64,000 nt of DNA, from the NCBI RefSeq assembly GCF_905220565.1, contig NC_059405.1:14214081-14278080 (forward strand). The letters are read 5' to 3'. This DNA is from Melitaea cinxia (lineage: Eukaryota > Arthropoda > Insecta > Lepidoptera > Nymphalidae). The notes below the pieces were generated by a model, which did not search any database, had not been told where the DNA came from, and saw only the letters and a list, made by a program, of their open reading frames with translations. The translations under genes were made by a program, and so were the position numbers. Shown piece by piece: positions 22,081-32,035 of the stretch. Position 1 is the first letter of the stretch. Each line of letters opens with the position of its first letter.

Positions 22081-22248
22081 TCTTCGGTGCGACAAAGCCA
22101 GCCCTGCGGTCACCAACCCGCCTGCCCAGCGTGGTGACTATGGGCAAAATACATGACTTCACGACATTTTTGGCGCGAATTTGTGGAGGCCTATGTCCAG
22201 CAGTGGACTGTATTAGGCTGAAGTGATGATGATGATGATGATGATGAA
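22081..22248 (-). mobile_element. Family C repeat fragment with (ATG)n tail
   Basis: On the plus strand it reads TCTTCGGTGCGACAAAGCC, GCGGTCACCAACCCGCCTGC, GGAGGCCTATGTCCAGCAGT and GGACTGTATTAGGCTGAAG, then an (ATG)n tract at 22227-22248. The copy at 58283-58440 has the same truncation point and a short GATGATG, which suggests this is a real subelement with a GATGAT end. Confidence 0.75.
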
Positions 22249-23210
22249 AATATTATAACACTTTCAGTGAATCAGAAGTCACTACAACTATTAGTTCACC
22301 ACACAGCTGTCTCATTATAAATACTCCTATAAAGCAAAGGATTTCATTTTCCATATTAACTTGAAAATTCGAAATCCAGAAATAGATTTTGGACGTATAT
22401 TATGAGGATAATATGATGAACACACGTATCCATTCTTTTATATACTTTAGCCTAAATATACGTAATCTTGCTAATTATTTATTGTAGTCTTAAACTGAGT
22501 TTTCATCGAAATATCCGCGGTAGCCATTTAAAAGTATTGGCTAAATTGATTTATAAGATCATTACTCGCTCCGAAGCGCAGTTTACCAATTCTATTAACG
22601 CTCGATAACTGCCGTCAGCGACAGGTACCTTAAATAACCTAAATGGGGTTTAATTTTAACGTTTATTAGATATATGGGGGGATTGGTTGTGATATCTACA
22701 TAAAACGGATTAATACATATTGAGAGGATGAAAATATTTGCGCATAAAATACGTATGTGGGTATTTTTTGACACGTTGACGAAAAATGAGAAAAAGTAAG
22801 AAAGAAAAATGGAGAAGAGAAATGAAGGGAGAGAGAGAGAAACTGTGAAGGAATTCCGAAATAATTATATGTAACGGACTCGCTTTGATAGGGAATCAAT
22901 TACTTTCGAGTCATGTTTTAATAAGAAGTCTTAGGAATATCACAATTATTAACTGTTATACCAAAAAAAAAACAAAAAAAAACTGTGTAGACAGTTTACT
23001 ATTATAGCAACGGTTGAAGAATCTATAGTTAGTTTATGACAATGTTTCACATATGGAGAACTGACCTAAGTAATCTTGTAAATGTCCCACTTCTGGGTAA
23101 GACTGTTTTCCTAAAATACAACTAAATATAAAGATTTGTACAAATATTGTTTCTAAAACTTAGTAATTTTATGAGTCTTTGGGTTTGTATCGTGTGAGAT
23201 TCTTAACAAT
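22249..23210. other. AT-rich stretch without recognised features
   Basis: No feature was recognised. The minus-strand frame at 22696-22899 lies over purine-rich sequence (GAGAGAGAGAAA) and is not supported. Confidence 0.5.
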
Positions 23211-23434
23211 ACAAAATCAAAATAGCTTTATTCAAATAGGCTTCAAAAGCACCTTCTCGTCTTCTTATCTTCTCGTCGCTAAGTGTCAGTGTATTAAAGT
23301 GGAGCTATCATCAATTCGGAATGTAGGTCCTACCGAGAAGAGCCGGCAAAAAACTCCGAAGGTTACTCTTCAAAAATTTGTATTTTAATAAAAATTTGGT
23401 AACATTTTGCATGACATGCAGCGTCTTTTTTTTC
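23211..23434 (+). mobile_element. Family D SINE-like copy
   Basis: Contains GCTTTATTCAAATAGGCTTC, ATCAATTCGGAATGTAGGTC, GAGAAGAGCCGGCAAAAAAC and TTTTGCATGACATGCAGCG. The frame at 23179-23388 crosses it and is not a gene. Confidence 0.8.
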
Positions 23435-23527
23435 AACGATTTCTTTTTAATACAAACTTTAAATTTATTCTGAGACAATTGCAAAATCGTTTGTGGGACT
23501 TTAATACATACATTTATTAAAGATTTT

Positions 23528-23692
23528 ACTCGCGGCTTTGCGAGCATTGATTTTTTTTTTTAATGAAAACTATCTTATGTTACTTTTAGTACCTCTAAGA
23601 ATATGCGTACAAAGTTTCATGATGATTGGTTAAGTAATTTTTGGGTGATAGCGTAACAAACAAACTTTCACATTTCTAATAATTAGTATGGA
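23528..23692 (-). mobile_element. Helitron-like short element
   Basis: Minus-strand 5' end A|TCCATACTAATTATTAGAA. The 3' end is near the CGCGGCTTTGCG hairpin and lacks an intact CTAG. TTGGTTAAGTAATTTTTGGG and AAAGTTTCATGATGA match the style of the other short Helitron-like elements. Only one copy is seen here. Confidence 0.4.
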
Positions 23693-24310
23693 TTGACAAA
23701 AAATTCAAAGTTAAATTTTATTCGATTAAGTGTTTATTAATATTTTTTTATTTTATGTCTTCACTTCAAATAGTTCGTTAGTAACTTTATACTCAAAAAC
23801 AGATTAGTAATTTCCAAGAAACTTCATAATTCTAAACTTGACATATTTACAGGGACAGGCAGTGTAGGGTCCGGAATGCACTGAAATCTTGTATGTTCGG
23901 AGTTCTAGGAATTCCGTACACGCGTTAACCGAGGCATGTTGGATATTTGCATTCCTTTGCGAAATTTAAAGCAATAAGCGCCTATCCTCTTTAGACGGAT
24001 CTTGAGATATTTGAGGATGGGCCGAGTTCTGGAACATTGTCTCCTGTTTTAATTTAATCGGTTTTGGGTTCGAGTTTGAGTAATTACGTTTCGGGTAAAT
24101 GTTTTATTTTATTGGGTTATCATTACACACGATAAATTTAGGTAGAATAACTTTTTTTAAATCATATTATTTTTTCGTTATAAAATAATAATTACAAGCT
24201 ACTAAGCTCAATGTGATAATAATAGTTTATATTTGTAATTTAACTGTAAGTACACTGTTCTTATTATCTACGATTTTATTTTTGTGTTACCTACACTAGG
24301 AATTCTAAAC
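23693..24310. other. Unannotated interval
   Basis: 23870-24060 is somewhat more GC-rich than its surroundings, but no exon, motif or second copy was recognised. Confidence 0.45.
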
Positions 24311-24420
24311 ATTTTTGAATATCATATCATATTAATTGGCTAGAGCGCCGACACGGTTAGTCGGAGACGCGGGTTCGAACCCCGCTGGAACGGTCAATTT
24401 TTTATATGATATTCAAAAAT
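24311..24420 (+). pseudogene. 5'-truncated tRNA-like sequence inside a perfect 17-bp inverted repeat
   Basis: The arms ATTTTTGAATATCATAT (24311-24327) and 24404-24420 are exact reverse complements. Between them lies a tRNA-like body: right half of a D arm (TTGGCTAGAGCGCC), a perfect 5-bp anticodon stem (CCGAC/GTCGG) with loop ACGGTTA (GGT at the anticodon position, but C instead of U at position 33), a T arm GCGGG-TTCGAAC-CCCGC, and the acceptor 3' strand TGGAACGG followed by TCA. The 5' acceptor strand and left D arm are missing, so it cannot fold as a standard tRNA. Confidence 0.7.
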
Positions 24421-24734
24421 TATACACTGCTCTTTATAACCAACACTGTATTGTAACTGTATATTTTCATGTTAATCTGTCCGTCTGTTTGTATCTTGAC
24501 AGCGCAAACCATCATAATAGTTTTCAGGTCTTGTTCTACACCATCTAACCTGAGCCTTGGTTTGCCTTGATTTAATATATTATGTGTAACAAATTCTAAA
24601 TATTGATCAATAGAATAAAATATTTTTAAACTTTTAAGGTCACAACTTTTACGAACTTACCGCAATCATTGTGTTGGAATTCCCTGCATTTTGCTGGCGT
24701 AGCAGATGCGAAAGTAAAACGACTTAAATAAAAA

Positions 24735-24872
24735 CTCCTGGGGGGATTGGGGATTGGGTCGGCAACGCGCTTGCGATGCTTCTGGTGTTGCAGGTGTCTA
24801 TAAGCTACGGTAATCGCTTACCATCAGGTGAGCCGTACGCTTGTTTGCCGACCTAGTGAGATAAAAAAAAAA
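24735..24872 (+). mobile_element. Family A SINE-like 3' half, young
   Basis: CTCCTGGGGGGATTGGGGAT, GGGTCGGCAACGCGCTTGCG, GCTTACCATCAGGTGAGCCG and GCCGACCTAGTGAGAT, ending in an A run. It is almost identical to 31360-31500 but 5'-truncated. Confidence 0.85.
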
Positions 24873-25529
24873 TTCAAGGCGAGTCAAACCGCACGAATAT
24901 TCTTGTATATTATAAAACGTGTTAACATTTCTGAGAAATATGGCACAGTTCGCCGGAAATAGAACCAAAATGGAATATTAAGAAAAATATCGCAGTCCTG
25001 TTTTACGTAAAGCGGGTAACGAAAATCTTGATTTATCTCCCATCGCTAAGAGCTCGAACGTATGAGCGGAAAGACGGCGACTGAGTGTATTAAGATTAAC
25101 TGCAAGTTTAAAAATGTATGTTGCGTATTATTTACGAGACCGCGAATTTATTCGAGTTTGTATATTGTGTTATAAAACTCATAAAAATTATTTTCATACA
25201 AGAATTAATAAAACATGTTTAAAATTGTGATGACTTGTGAAAATGATATTTTATTTCTTTTTGTTTATATATATCGTAAAAGAGTCTCCAGCCTAGGCTT
25301 CTTAATAAAACTATCTTCAATATAATAATGTTCATGCTATACTTCGTGATAATTTGTTTCATAATAAAACTATTTTCGATACAAAACAATCACTTTAATT
25401 TTACACCTTTATCAAGAACTTAAACGAACACTTGATAACAATATTTCAATGACTAGAAATTCTAACATTAATACTTAGTTACAAACATTAGTAACGTTAT
25501 TAATCTGACAACTCGAATAAGAATAATTG
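24873..25529. other. Unannotated interval
   Basis: No feature was recognised. Confidence 0.5.
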
Positions 25530-25790
25530 CCAGCGCGATCGTCGCACCGTATTTAAAGCGCCCGACTGTCGTAGCTCGCTGTATCGAACTATATATGGTA
25601 ATAGTTTCATATTAGGCCTATAAAGCGTTTTCGAACCATATATGGTAATGCGCTCGCGAGCCTCGCGCTGACGTAATCAATTCGTATAAACACGTTTAAA
25701 CATGAACCTAACGCGGCTTTAGTACAATAATAAAGTAGAAGTAACTCGTAGAAACCGGTTTTTGACATCGGAGAGTATCTCGCGCCGACA
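25530..25790. promoter_or_regulatory. CpG-dense promoter-like block with CArG-type boxes
   Basis: CpG density rises sharply here. A TATTTAAA element (25550-25557) is followed by GCGCCCGAC. CTATATATGG (25589-25598) and the perfect CArG palindrome CCATATATGG (25636-25645) occur in similar contexts: GAAC(T/C)ATATATGGTAAT. A CRE-like TGACGTAA lies at 25669-25676. CArG boxes bind SRF/MADS proteins. This may be a promoter or enhancer upstream of the 39309 exon, but no transcript evidence is available. Confidence 0.35.
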
Positions 25791-26150
25791 TATATTATAC
25801 TATTTATAAATACCTATGTACTGTTTTGTGTTCCAAATAAGTAAATTTAATAAAAGACTAATTCAAATGTATTTGTTTCTATTCTTCTATACAAAAGGCG
25901 TTTAAATTAATTAATTGCCAGTAAAAAAGAGAAAAATTGTTTCAAATTTTTTAACAAAAGAATTCGTTGTATGATACATGTTTTTGATATGCTATTTACA
26001 AATTAATTTTTTAAATTGACTGTACTAAACGTATGAGAGAGAAGGTTTAAAACGTAATTCGGAATACAATTTACCAATTGCACGCACAATAAAAAAAAAC
26101 ATATACCTACAGTTATTTTTTTTTGTTCATATAACGCTTCACGCTTCAGC

Positions 26151-26229
26151 CTATTACATTCTACTACTGAGCATACGCCACTTCTCCACGTATGAGAAGG
26201 ATCGGCTTAATCCACCGCTCTACTCCACT
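26151..26229 (-). mobile_element. Family B SINE 3' fragment
   Basis: Contains ACGCTTCAGCCTATTACATT, CTACTGAGCATACGCC, GAGAAGGATCGGCTTAATCC and ACTGCGGGTTG. A diverged 3' quarter of the family. Confidence 0.6.
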
Positions 26230-26350
26230 GCGGGTTGTTCATATAAAGTAATTATAAATTGATAACTAAATTGATTTCATAAACAATTTGATAAGTATTA
26301 TTTAAGAATAATAATTTATTGCATAATCCTAACACGATCAATTAAGTCAT

Positions 26351-26679
26351 CATTTCAGCCTATCACAGTCCACTGCTGGATATAAACCTCCAAAAGTTCT
26401 CACTAATAATGGCGTGAACTTGTTGTGATGTGTGTTGCACATAGCCACCACGCTAGGCAGGCGGGTTGGCGACCGCAGGGCTGGCTTTGTCACACCGAAG
26501 ACGCTGCTGCCCGTCTTTGGCCTGTGTATTTCAAAGCCAGCAGTTAGATGGTTATCTCGCCATCGGTCGGTTTTTAAGTTTCAAGGTGGTAGTGGAACTG
26601 TGTTATCCATTAGTCGCCTCTTACGACACCTATGAGAAGAGAGGGGGTGGCTATATTCTTTACTGCCGTAGCCACACAG
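26351..26679 (+). mobile_element. Family C repeat, nearly full copy
   Basis: Runs from TTTCAGCCTATCACAGTCCA through CACCACGCTAGGCAGGCGGG, CACACCGAAGACGCTGCTGC, CGCCATCGGTCGGTTTTT and GGTGGTAGTGGAACTGTG to GCCGTAGCCACACAG. Overlapping open frames at 26432-26684 are by-products of its higher GC. No known protein. Type uncertain: SINE-like or a LINE tail. Confidence 0.75.
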
Positions 26680-26728
26680 ACTAATCAATTAAGTAACAAA
26701 ACGAAATCAAAAATAAACAACTTAAATT

Positions 26729-26905
26729 AATTATTCGAAAACGGGATCTTGATCACGAGACTCGTCTCGACGAACATGTCTCGAAGACATTCGAAGTCAA
26801 TGTCGAAATATCGAGCTCCCCAAAGCGAAAATAATAAAAATGGTAAGTATCCCGTTTTCGAATAATTTTCATAATAGAAGTAACCGTGTTAATCTAAAAT
26901 CTTAA
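26729..26905 (-). mobile_element. Family H repeat with 19-bp perfect inverted repeat
   Basis: AATTATTCGAAAACGGGAT (26729-26747) is exactly reverse-complemented at 26849-26867. The internal part has TCGAAATATCGAGCTCCCC and GCGAAAATAATAAA. Sequence beyond the right arm (GAAGTAACCGTGTTAATCT) is also shared with 44686-44832, so the inverted repeat is internal to a larger repeat. Strand marks relative orientation only. Confidence 0.7.
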
Positions 26906-27249
26906 ATAACTTAAATTAAGTTTTTCATTTATATTTCGTGGTATTCGTATACATACATCGTACACATATAAACAATTTAATATCTAACAAATAATAAACA
27001 CAATATTTTAAAGTCGTAAAACACATTCCAATTTCATATCTTTCCAAAGCACGCGGAGCTTCTATCACGTTGAATAATAAAGAAGCACTCGAAGAGAAGC
27101 CGTGGAAAACTTAATGAAATGACAGTTTGTACGGAAAGAAAGTGTGAGAAATTCGAAAGATGACTTAGATGGCTGTTTGAAATAATTTAGGACATCCTAG
27201 TACTACATAACGGTGTTTAAAATTAATTTGATTTTATTACAATTTTGAC

Positions 27250-27507
27250 TTTATTGGAATCAATTTTCATATACGGCCCCGGTATGAAAAAAATATGAGG
27301 CGTAAAATCTACTAAATGAATGAGTTCGTTACGTTTTCTAATAACGACATATAGATGGCGTTATTTGATTCGTTTATTTACCATTTGATATGGTATTAAT
27401 CTTTATCTTGACTAGAAAACCTTTTTTGTGCCTATTTAGAATCTCGACAGTCAATATAAAGGAGTAAACTCCTATCGTGCGTCGGAGCGGACACACATAC
27501 TTTTTTA
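27250..27507 (+). mobile_element. Family I repeat, copy without minisatellite
   Basis: Matches 18855-19170: TTTTCATATACGGCCCCGGT, ATGAGGCGTAAAATCTACT, TTTTTGTGCCTATTTAGA and AAAGGAGTAAACTCC. It has one GGCCCC unit where the other copy has five, and about 55 bp extra around 27385-27440. The left inverted end is lost. Confidence 0.65.
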
Positions 27508-27673
27508 TTGTTTTAACGTTGACTTTTTGAGCATATTTACGTCCTAGGGCTGGAAAAGGCCTAGTTTTTATATAGGAGAAGAATTGAAGATTAAATCACT
27601 ACACTGCTGGTGGGTTATCAGATAATATGGGGGCTTTTAGTGTTATTCGAGACACAGCGGAGAGAAATACTCC

Positions 27674-27935
27674 AAACAAGCCTACGGTTCACCTGATGAT
27701 AAGCGATTACCGTAGCTCATAGACGCATGCAACACCACAAGTATTGCAAGCGCGTTGCCGACCTTAAACCCTATCCACTCCTTCAGGAGCTCTGGTCACC
27801 TTACTCACCAACAGGATCACAACACGGCTTGAAAGTAGTATTATTTAGCTGCGATCTTCTGTAAAGTCGAGGTACTGCCCCAGTTAGGCTCCTCCATATT
27901 TTCAACAGAAAATTTTCTGCTGTGCCCTACCTAGG
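27674..27935 (-). mobile_element. Family A SINE-like copy
   Basis: Plus-strand markers: GATAAGCGATTACCGTAGCT, GCGTTGCCGACCTTAAACCC, GGAGCTCTGGTCACCTTACT, GCTGCGATCTTCTGTAAAGT and TGCTGTGCCCTACCTAGG. Nearly full length, without the A-rich end. Confidence 0.85.
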
Positions 27936-28088
27936 TTAAATTGAACTAATATATTGGTTCAATTATTCATATATACTAATCATTGTTAACAGCTAAATAA
28001 TAATATACTCACTATGTTACAATGATTAATTTCATGAATAAAACTTAGTACCCCATTATTATTTATTAATACTCGGTAAACTTACACG

Positions 28089-28433
28089 ATGACGCCGCGT
28101 TGGCACAACCGTCACAGCCATGGAGTGTACCTGTTGCGCTGGCGGTTGCGGGTTCGATCCCCGCACATGACAAACATTTGTATTGGCCATACAGGTGTCT
28201 GCCGTGGTCTGGGTGTTTGTGCAGTCCTTGTGGGTCTCCCCACCGTGCCTCGGAGAGCACGTTAAGCCGTCGGTCCCGGTTGTTATCATGTACAACTGAT
28301 AGCAATCGTTACTCATAGTAGGGAATATATCCGCCAACTCGCATTGGAGCAGCGTGGTGGATTAAGCTCTGATCCTTCTCCTACATGGGGAAAGGGGCCT
28401 ATGCCCAGTAGTGGGATATTACAGGCTGAAGCG
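28089..28433 (+). mobile_element. tRNA-derived SINE, family B, full-length reference copy
   Basis: The head is tRNA-like: an A-box region (GTTGGCACAACCGTCACAGC) and a B box (GGTTCGATCCCC) about 47 nt downstream, giving an internal pol III promoter. The body continues with CATTTGTATTGGCC, CCCACCGTGCCTCGGAGAGC, ACTCATAGTAGGGAATATAT and ends GGGATATTACAGGCTGAAGC. Frames on both strands through it are artefacts. Other copies in the window align to this one. Confidence 0.9.
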
Positions 28434-28720
28434 TTAACTGGCACAATATTAATACTTTTAGGAGAAACAAACTTATTTATTTAAAAAAAAGACAGAAAAC
28501 CGAACACTTAACTTCTATTTATTACTCATTTTTACAAATATAACAATTATCACAAAAATTAACCTTTACCACTAACTTAATCGAAAATAATGACCGAGAA
28601 TTATAATTTTAATTAACCAAGCAAACAACCGTTACTTTGAATATAAAAATGATCAACGCACTCGTCATGAAACAACGACCTATCGTTCCGAATGCCGAGA
28701 AGCAAAAGAGCCCTCTGAAC
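28434..28720. other. Unannotated interval
   Basis: Nothing recognised apart from AT-rich sequence. Confidence 0.5.
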
Positions 28721-28828
28721 GGGTAGGGACTGCTTTTATTGACGTTGTTGCATGACGTTACAAAACGTATTAGCGGGTAGGGAACTATTTTTATTAACAC
28801 TGTTGTATGATGTCACGAAACGTATTAA
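28721..28828. repeat. Diverged 54-bp tandem duplication with CRE-like cores
   Basis: Two units start GGGTAGGGAC (28721) and GGGTAGGGAA (28775) and share TTTTTATT, ACGAAACGTATTA-like ends and a CRE-like core (ATGACGTTAC, then TGATGTCACG). Divergence between units is moderate, so the duplication is not recent. Possibly a regulatory repeat. Confidence 0.7.
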
Positions 28829-29246
28829 AATAATCGAGATTATGCTAACAATACCAATTCGAAATTTAGTCAGGAGGCCGTGATTTGCGTGGAATGTAAA
28901 GGATTATATTTGATAACGTAGCAAATTCAATACAGGTACTGTTATGATATGTTGTAGTAAAACTATGAAAGGTCCTCTGTAATTTGAAGATATCTTGAAA
29001 ATTTTAAAAGCATAAATAATATTGAAGTAATAACCACAATTATTTTTAATTTTATTCATGTGCTATTTTCTATAGATGTAAAAATTTTCTTTTCATACAT
29101 TTGCATATATCTTTTTATATTTCTAACCTTATAATATCATAATATAATATGCCTGGAGTGAAACACATTGAAACATCAAAGAAATCATTTTCATTGGTGT
29201 TAAAATAAATATTTAACACATTCATGCCATACAATAGTGCCAAAAC
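28829..29246. other. AT-rich stretch without recognised features
   Basis: No feature was recognised upstream of the reverse transcriptase remnant. Confidence 0.5.
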
Positions 29247-29555
29247 ATGGGAACTCGAAATGATCAGCTCAAAATACAGTATCCCATATTACCTTTCTAC
29301 CACCGAACCGCAAGGTATCGCATGAATCTGCACCGCTACGTGGTTGAAATCCCACGATCTAGGCGCTTTGGTTCCTCGTTCCTAATACGCACCGAAAAAA
29401 TTTGGAATGCCCTTCCGGCTTCCGTTTTTCCAACTAACTATAACTTGGGTATCTTTACGCCAAGAGTGAATAGGCATATTTTCGCGCACCACCTTAGGCT
29501 ACATCTTCACTTACCATCAAGGGAGATCGCAGTCAAGCGCTACTCTGTATATTAA
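29247..29555 (+). pseudogene. C-terminal remnant of a non-LTR retrotransposon reverse transcriptase ORF
   Basis: A 102-codon open frame resembles the extreme C-terminus of CR1/Jockey-type ORF2 proteins in arthropods. The signature is FYHRTAR, an RRFGSSFLIRT stretch, then KIWNALPASVFPTNYNLG and RVNRHI, in the usual order and spacing. Everything upstream (endonuclease, palm and fingers) is missing, so it cannot encode an active enzyme. It is the leftover 3' end of a 5'-truncated insertion whose last codons stay open to a TAA. The assignment comes from motif memory; the exact clade is uncertain. Confidence 0.75.
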
Positions 29556-29984
29556 AAAAAAAGACATATAAAATCACTATGTTAGTAGTCTAGGCTTCAA
29601 TTAAAAACCTTTGTTCAAATAATGTATCAGTGTGTGCATCTCTTTGTATTCTTGTATCTGTTAATGAGATTATACGTTTACTTCAATAATAAAATTAATA
29701 ATAATTACTCTCATGTGCACAATGCTTTAAAACTTAGTTGTGTTGAGTTTTCGTTACAAAAATTCACAGATAAACATAACCCAGAAGTGACATTTATATT
29801 ACGACTTTAATTTTTTTTTTAATTATACCTCTTACTTAAATTTACAAAAAGTCAATATAGTTTATACTTGTACTATTTATTATACATATATAAACTGCGT
29901 CGATTCGACTCATCGTCATCAACAGTATGACGAAACAGGTAACGATAATATTTATCAAAAATAACAAATAAACGCTTTACATTA
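29556..29984. other. AT-rich stretch downstream of the reverse transcriptase remnant
   Basis: May include the 3' untranslated part of the retroelement (an A-run at 29554-29562), but no clear end was found. Confidence 0.4.
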
Positions 29985-30120
29985 AACGGCCCCCACAGGA
30001 TTTACTCCTGTGTCGGGGGTCCGGAAACACACACAATACACAGCACGAACACCCAGGCCACGGCAAACATCTGTATGGCCCATAGAAATGTATTCCATGA
30101 GCGGGGATCGAAGTTAAATA
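29985..30120 (-). mobile_element. tRNA-derived SINE fragment, second type
   Basis: Contains CCACAGGATTTACTCCTGTG (an internal hairpin), CCACGGCAAACATCTGTATG and GCGGGGATCG, the reversed start of a B box. The GAGTAAA-GGGGCCGTT region matches 60505-60531 in opposite orientation, so both belong to one SINE type. Truncated in the tRNA head. Confidence 0.55.
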
Positions 30121-30292
30121 AATAAATATTGCTAAAATGTCTTCATAAATCATTATTATATTATATTAATCATTTATTGCGATCATCAAAGCTGGTCTCT
30201 ATTACAATATTACAAAAATTATTTGTATAATATTTCCCTGAAATTTTTTACATTTATAAACCTAATAATGACTCACTCACTTACTTCAGCCT

Positions 30293-30480
30293 ACACTGTA
30301 GTCCACTGCTGGACCTAGGCCTCCCCAAGTTCACGGCAGACATCCCGGTTTTCTGAAATCCTCATCCCGAGGCGGTCTCCACTTCAGGACACGTCTGTCT
30401 CCGATGTCTTCGACGGCCGTTGGTCCTACGCAGAAGTAACCAGCCACAAGGTCACTGCCACTTCAACTTGCTAATCTGTG
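30293..30480 (+). mobile_element. Family C-related repeat, different subfamily
   Basis: Starts like family C (ACTTCAGCCTACACTGTAGT, CCACTGCTGGACCTAGGCCT) but continues with GGCGGTCTCCACTTCAGGAC, GATGTCTTCGACGGCC and GCCACAAGGTCACTGCCACT. The piece at 32831-32952 shares the same early departure. Confidence 0.6.
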
Positions 30481-31220
30481 GCCAATGTAAAAAAAAGCTT
30501 CCAATAAACCTACTAATACCTACATATATTTTTATTGAAAGGTTTTTAATTTCACGATATCGCTAACGTACGTCATATGTGTTTCAACGATATGATGATG
30601 ATGAAAAACCAATAAAAAATTGCTTAGTACAATATTTTTATGCTGATCACTACACGATTTAATGCTAAAGGATTTGTAAGGCCTAAAGTGTCATTTGATC
30701 TCGAAAATATACTCTTGTTATTTTTCTATAAATTCTCGATAGAAATAAAGTCTCCTCTAAATTATCTGCATCCTTAGATCAACTCAGCGAAATTTATCGC
30801 CAAAACTTGGTGTAATTTATGTTCGCCAATAAGTCAGGGCGTTACCCCAAAAGTTTTTGGAGCCCACTTCATTATTTGGCTTGCTTGTATTATTAATTTA
30901 TAGGAATTCCTTATTCGAGCTCACTTTTCAAACCTGAAAGGGTTATTTACAGAACCGCGTTCTGATTGTTTTAATTTTACTACGTAGTTATTACCTTTTA
31001 AAATACCATAATGTGTATTTTGTATTTTATTCGAATATTTGAAAAATTAAAAACTATGAAAAAGATTACATTGTCAGTGGAATGTCAATTTTTATTCTTT
31101 TTTTATATGTTAATAAATAAAAAAGATAGAAAACATAAATATGTTAAACTGCTGGGTTAAACTGATTAAATACTTAATTTAGGAATCCAATGAATATTAA
31201 AATTCATTATATTCATTTAA
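30481..31220. other. AT-rich stretch without recognised features
   Basis: No feature was recognised. Confidence 0.5.
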
Positions 31221-31502
31221 CTGAGGTAGGGCACAGCAGGAATTTCCTGCTCAAAATATGGAACAGCCCGACTGGGGTAGTACCTCGACCTTACAGAAGA
31301 TCACAGCAAAATAATACTGTTTTCAAACGGTATTGTCTTCCTGTTGATGAGTAAGGTGACCAGAGCTCCTGGGGGGATTGGGGATTGGGTCGGCAACGCG
31401 CTTGCGATGCTTCTGGTGTTGCAGGCGTCTATAAGCTACGGTAATCGCTTACCATCAGGTGAGCCGTACGCTTGTTTCCCAACCTAGTGACATAAAAAAA
31501 AA
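31221..31502 (+). mobile_element. Family A SINE-like repeat, full-length reference copy
   Basis: Runs from CTGAGGTAGGGCACAGCAGG through CAGCCCGACTGGGGTAGTAC, AGAAGATCACAGCAAAATAA, GACCAGAGCTCCTGGGGGGA and GCTTACCATCAGGTGAGCCG to CCTAGTGACAT plus an A run. No tRNA-type A or B box is obvious, so the family may be tRNA-unrelated or a LINE tail. Used here as the consensus for other copies. Confidence 0.85.
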
Positions 31503-31599
31503 TTATTTTATGTATACATATGTATGTATTCTAGTATAATATTTGTTAATATTTTATATTTATTTATATTAATTTGATTTGTTTTAGTATAATATCACT

Positions 31600-31725
31600 A
31601 AATTATTTTAGTTTCTTGAAACGAATTGCTTCACGCGATAAGGCCACTTTTTGTACTTTTTCTTGTTTTTGTAATTTTTATTACTTTTTTCTAATTTACA
31701 ATAAATAATACATTATTATTATTAA
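31600..31725 (+). mobile_element. Possible non-LTR retroposon 3' end
   Basis: CACGCGATAAGGCCACTTTT, then TGTACTTTTTCTTGTTTTTG and AATAAATAATACATTATTATTATT. This layout (conserved block, T-rich stretch, short triplet repeat tail) is typical of CR1/Jockey-like 3' UTRs in Lepidoptera. Confidence 0.5.
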
Positions 31726-31924
31726 TGAGTATTATACTCGTATAAAGGAAAACCTTACCTTACTCTAAGGAAAGAAAATATCAGCTTTGCGAAGTTAGCA
31801 TTATTTAACCTTTTCTTTTATGTAAAAACTATTCCATTCCATTAAATTAAAAAATATACGCCGTAAACAAAATAGTCTTTTCTCGGAGACACATAACATT
31901 AAAAAATATCAGATCACGACGAAC

Positions 31925-32020
31925 ATTTTTATAACTATTAAAAATTTGTCTTAAGCTGGAATTATAACTATGACCTCTAGCATAGAGCCCAATCGATCTA
32001 ACCACTGCGCCAATATTGTC
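31925..32020 (-). mobile_element. tRNA-derived SINE head fragment
   Basis: On the minus strand it reads TTGGCGCAGTGGTTAGATCG (a good A box) and later GAGGTCATAGTTATAATTCC (a decayed B box). The tRNA-like head is followed by AT-rich sequence with no recognisable body. Confidence 0.5.
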
Positions 32021-32035
32021 AAACAAACTACACAT

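Noticed and set aside
24332..24397. Functional tRNA gene with a GGT anticodon
   Set aside because: The 5' acceptor strand and half of the D arm are missing and position 33 is C, so a standard cloverleaf is impossible.
26432..26684. Open frames of 67 and 72 codons, with similar ones at 43440-43671 and 48743-48964
   Set aside because: All lie in family C repeats with shared translations; there is no protein-family match.
28059..28337. Open frames on both strands (72 to 92 codons), and similar ones at 14883-15161 and 62045-62376
   Set aside because: They coincide with tRNA-derived SINE copies and share the same SINE-encoded peptides; no gene.
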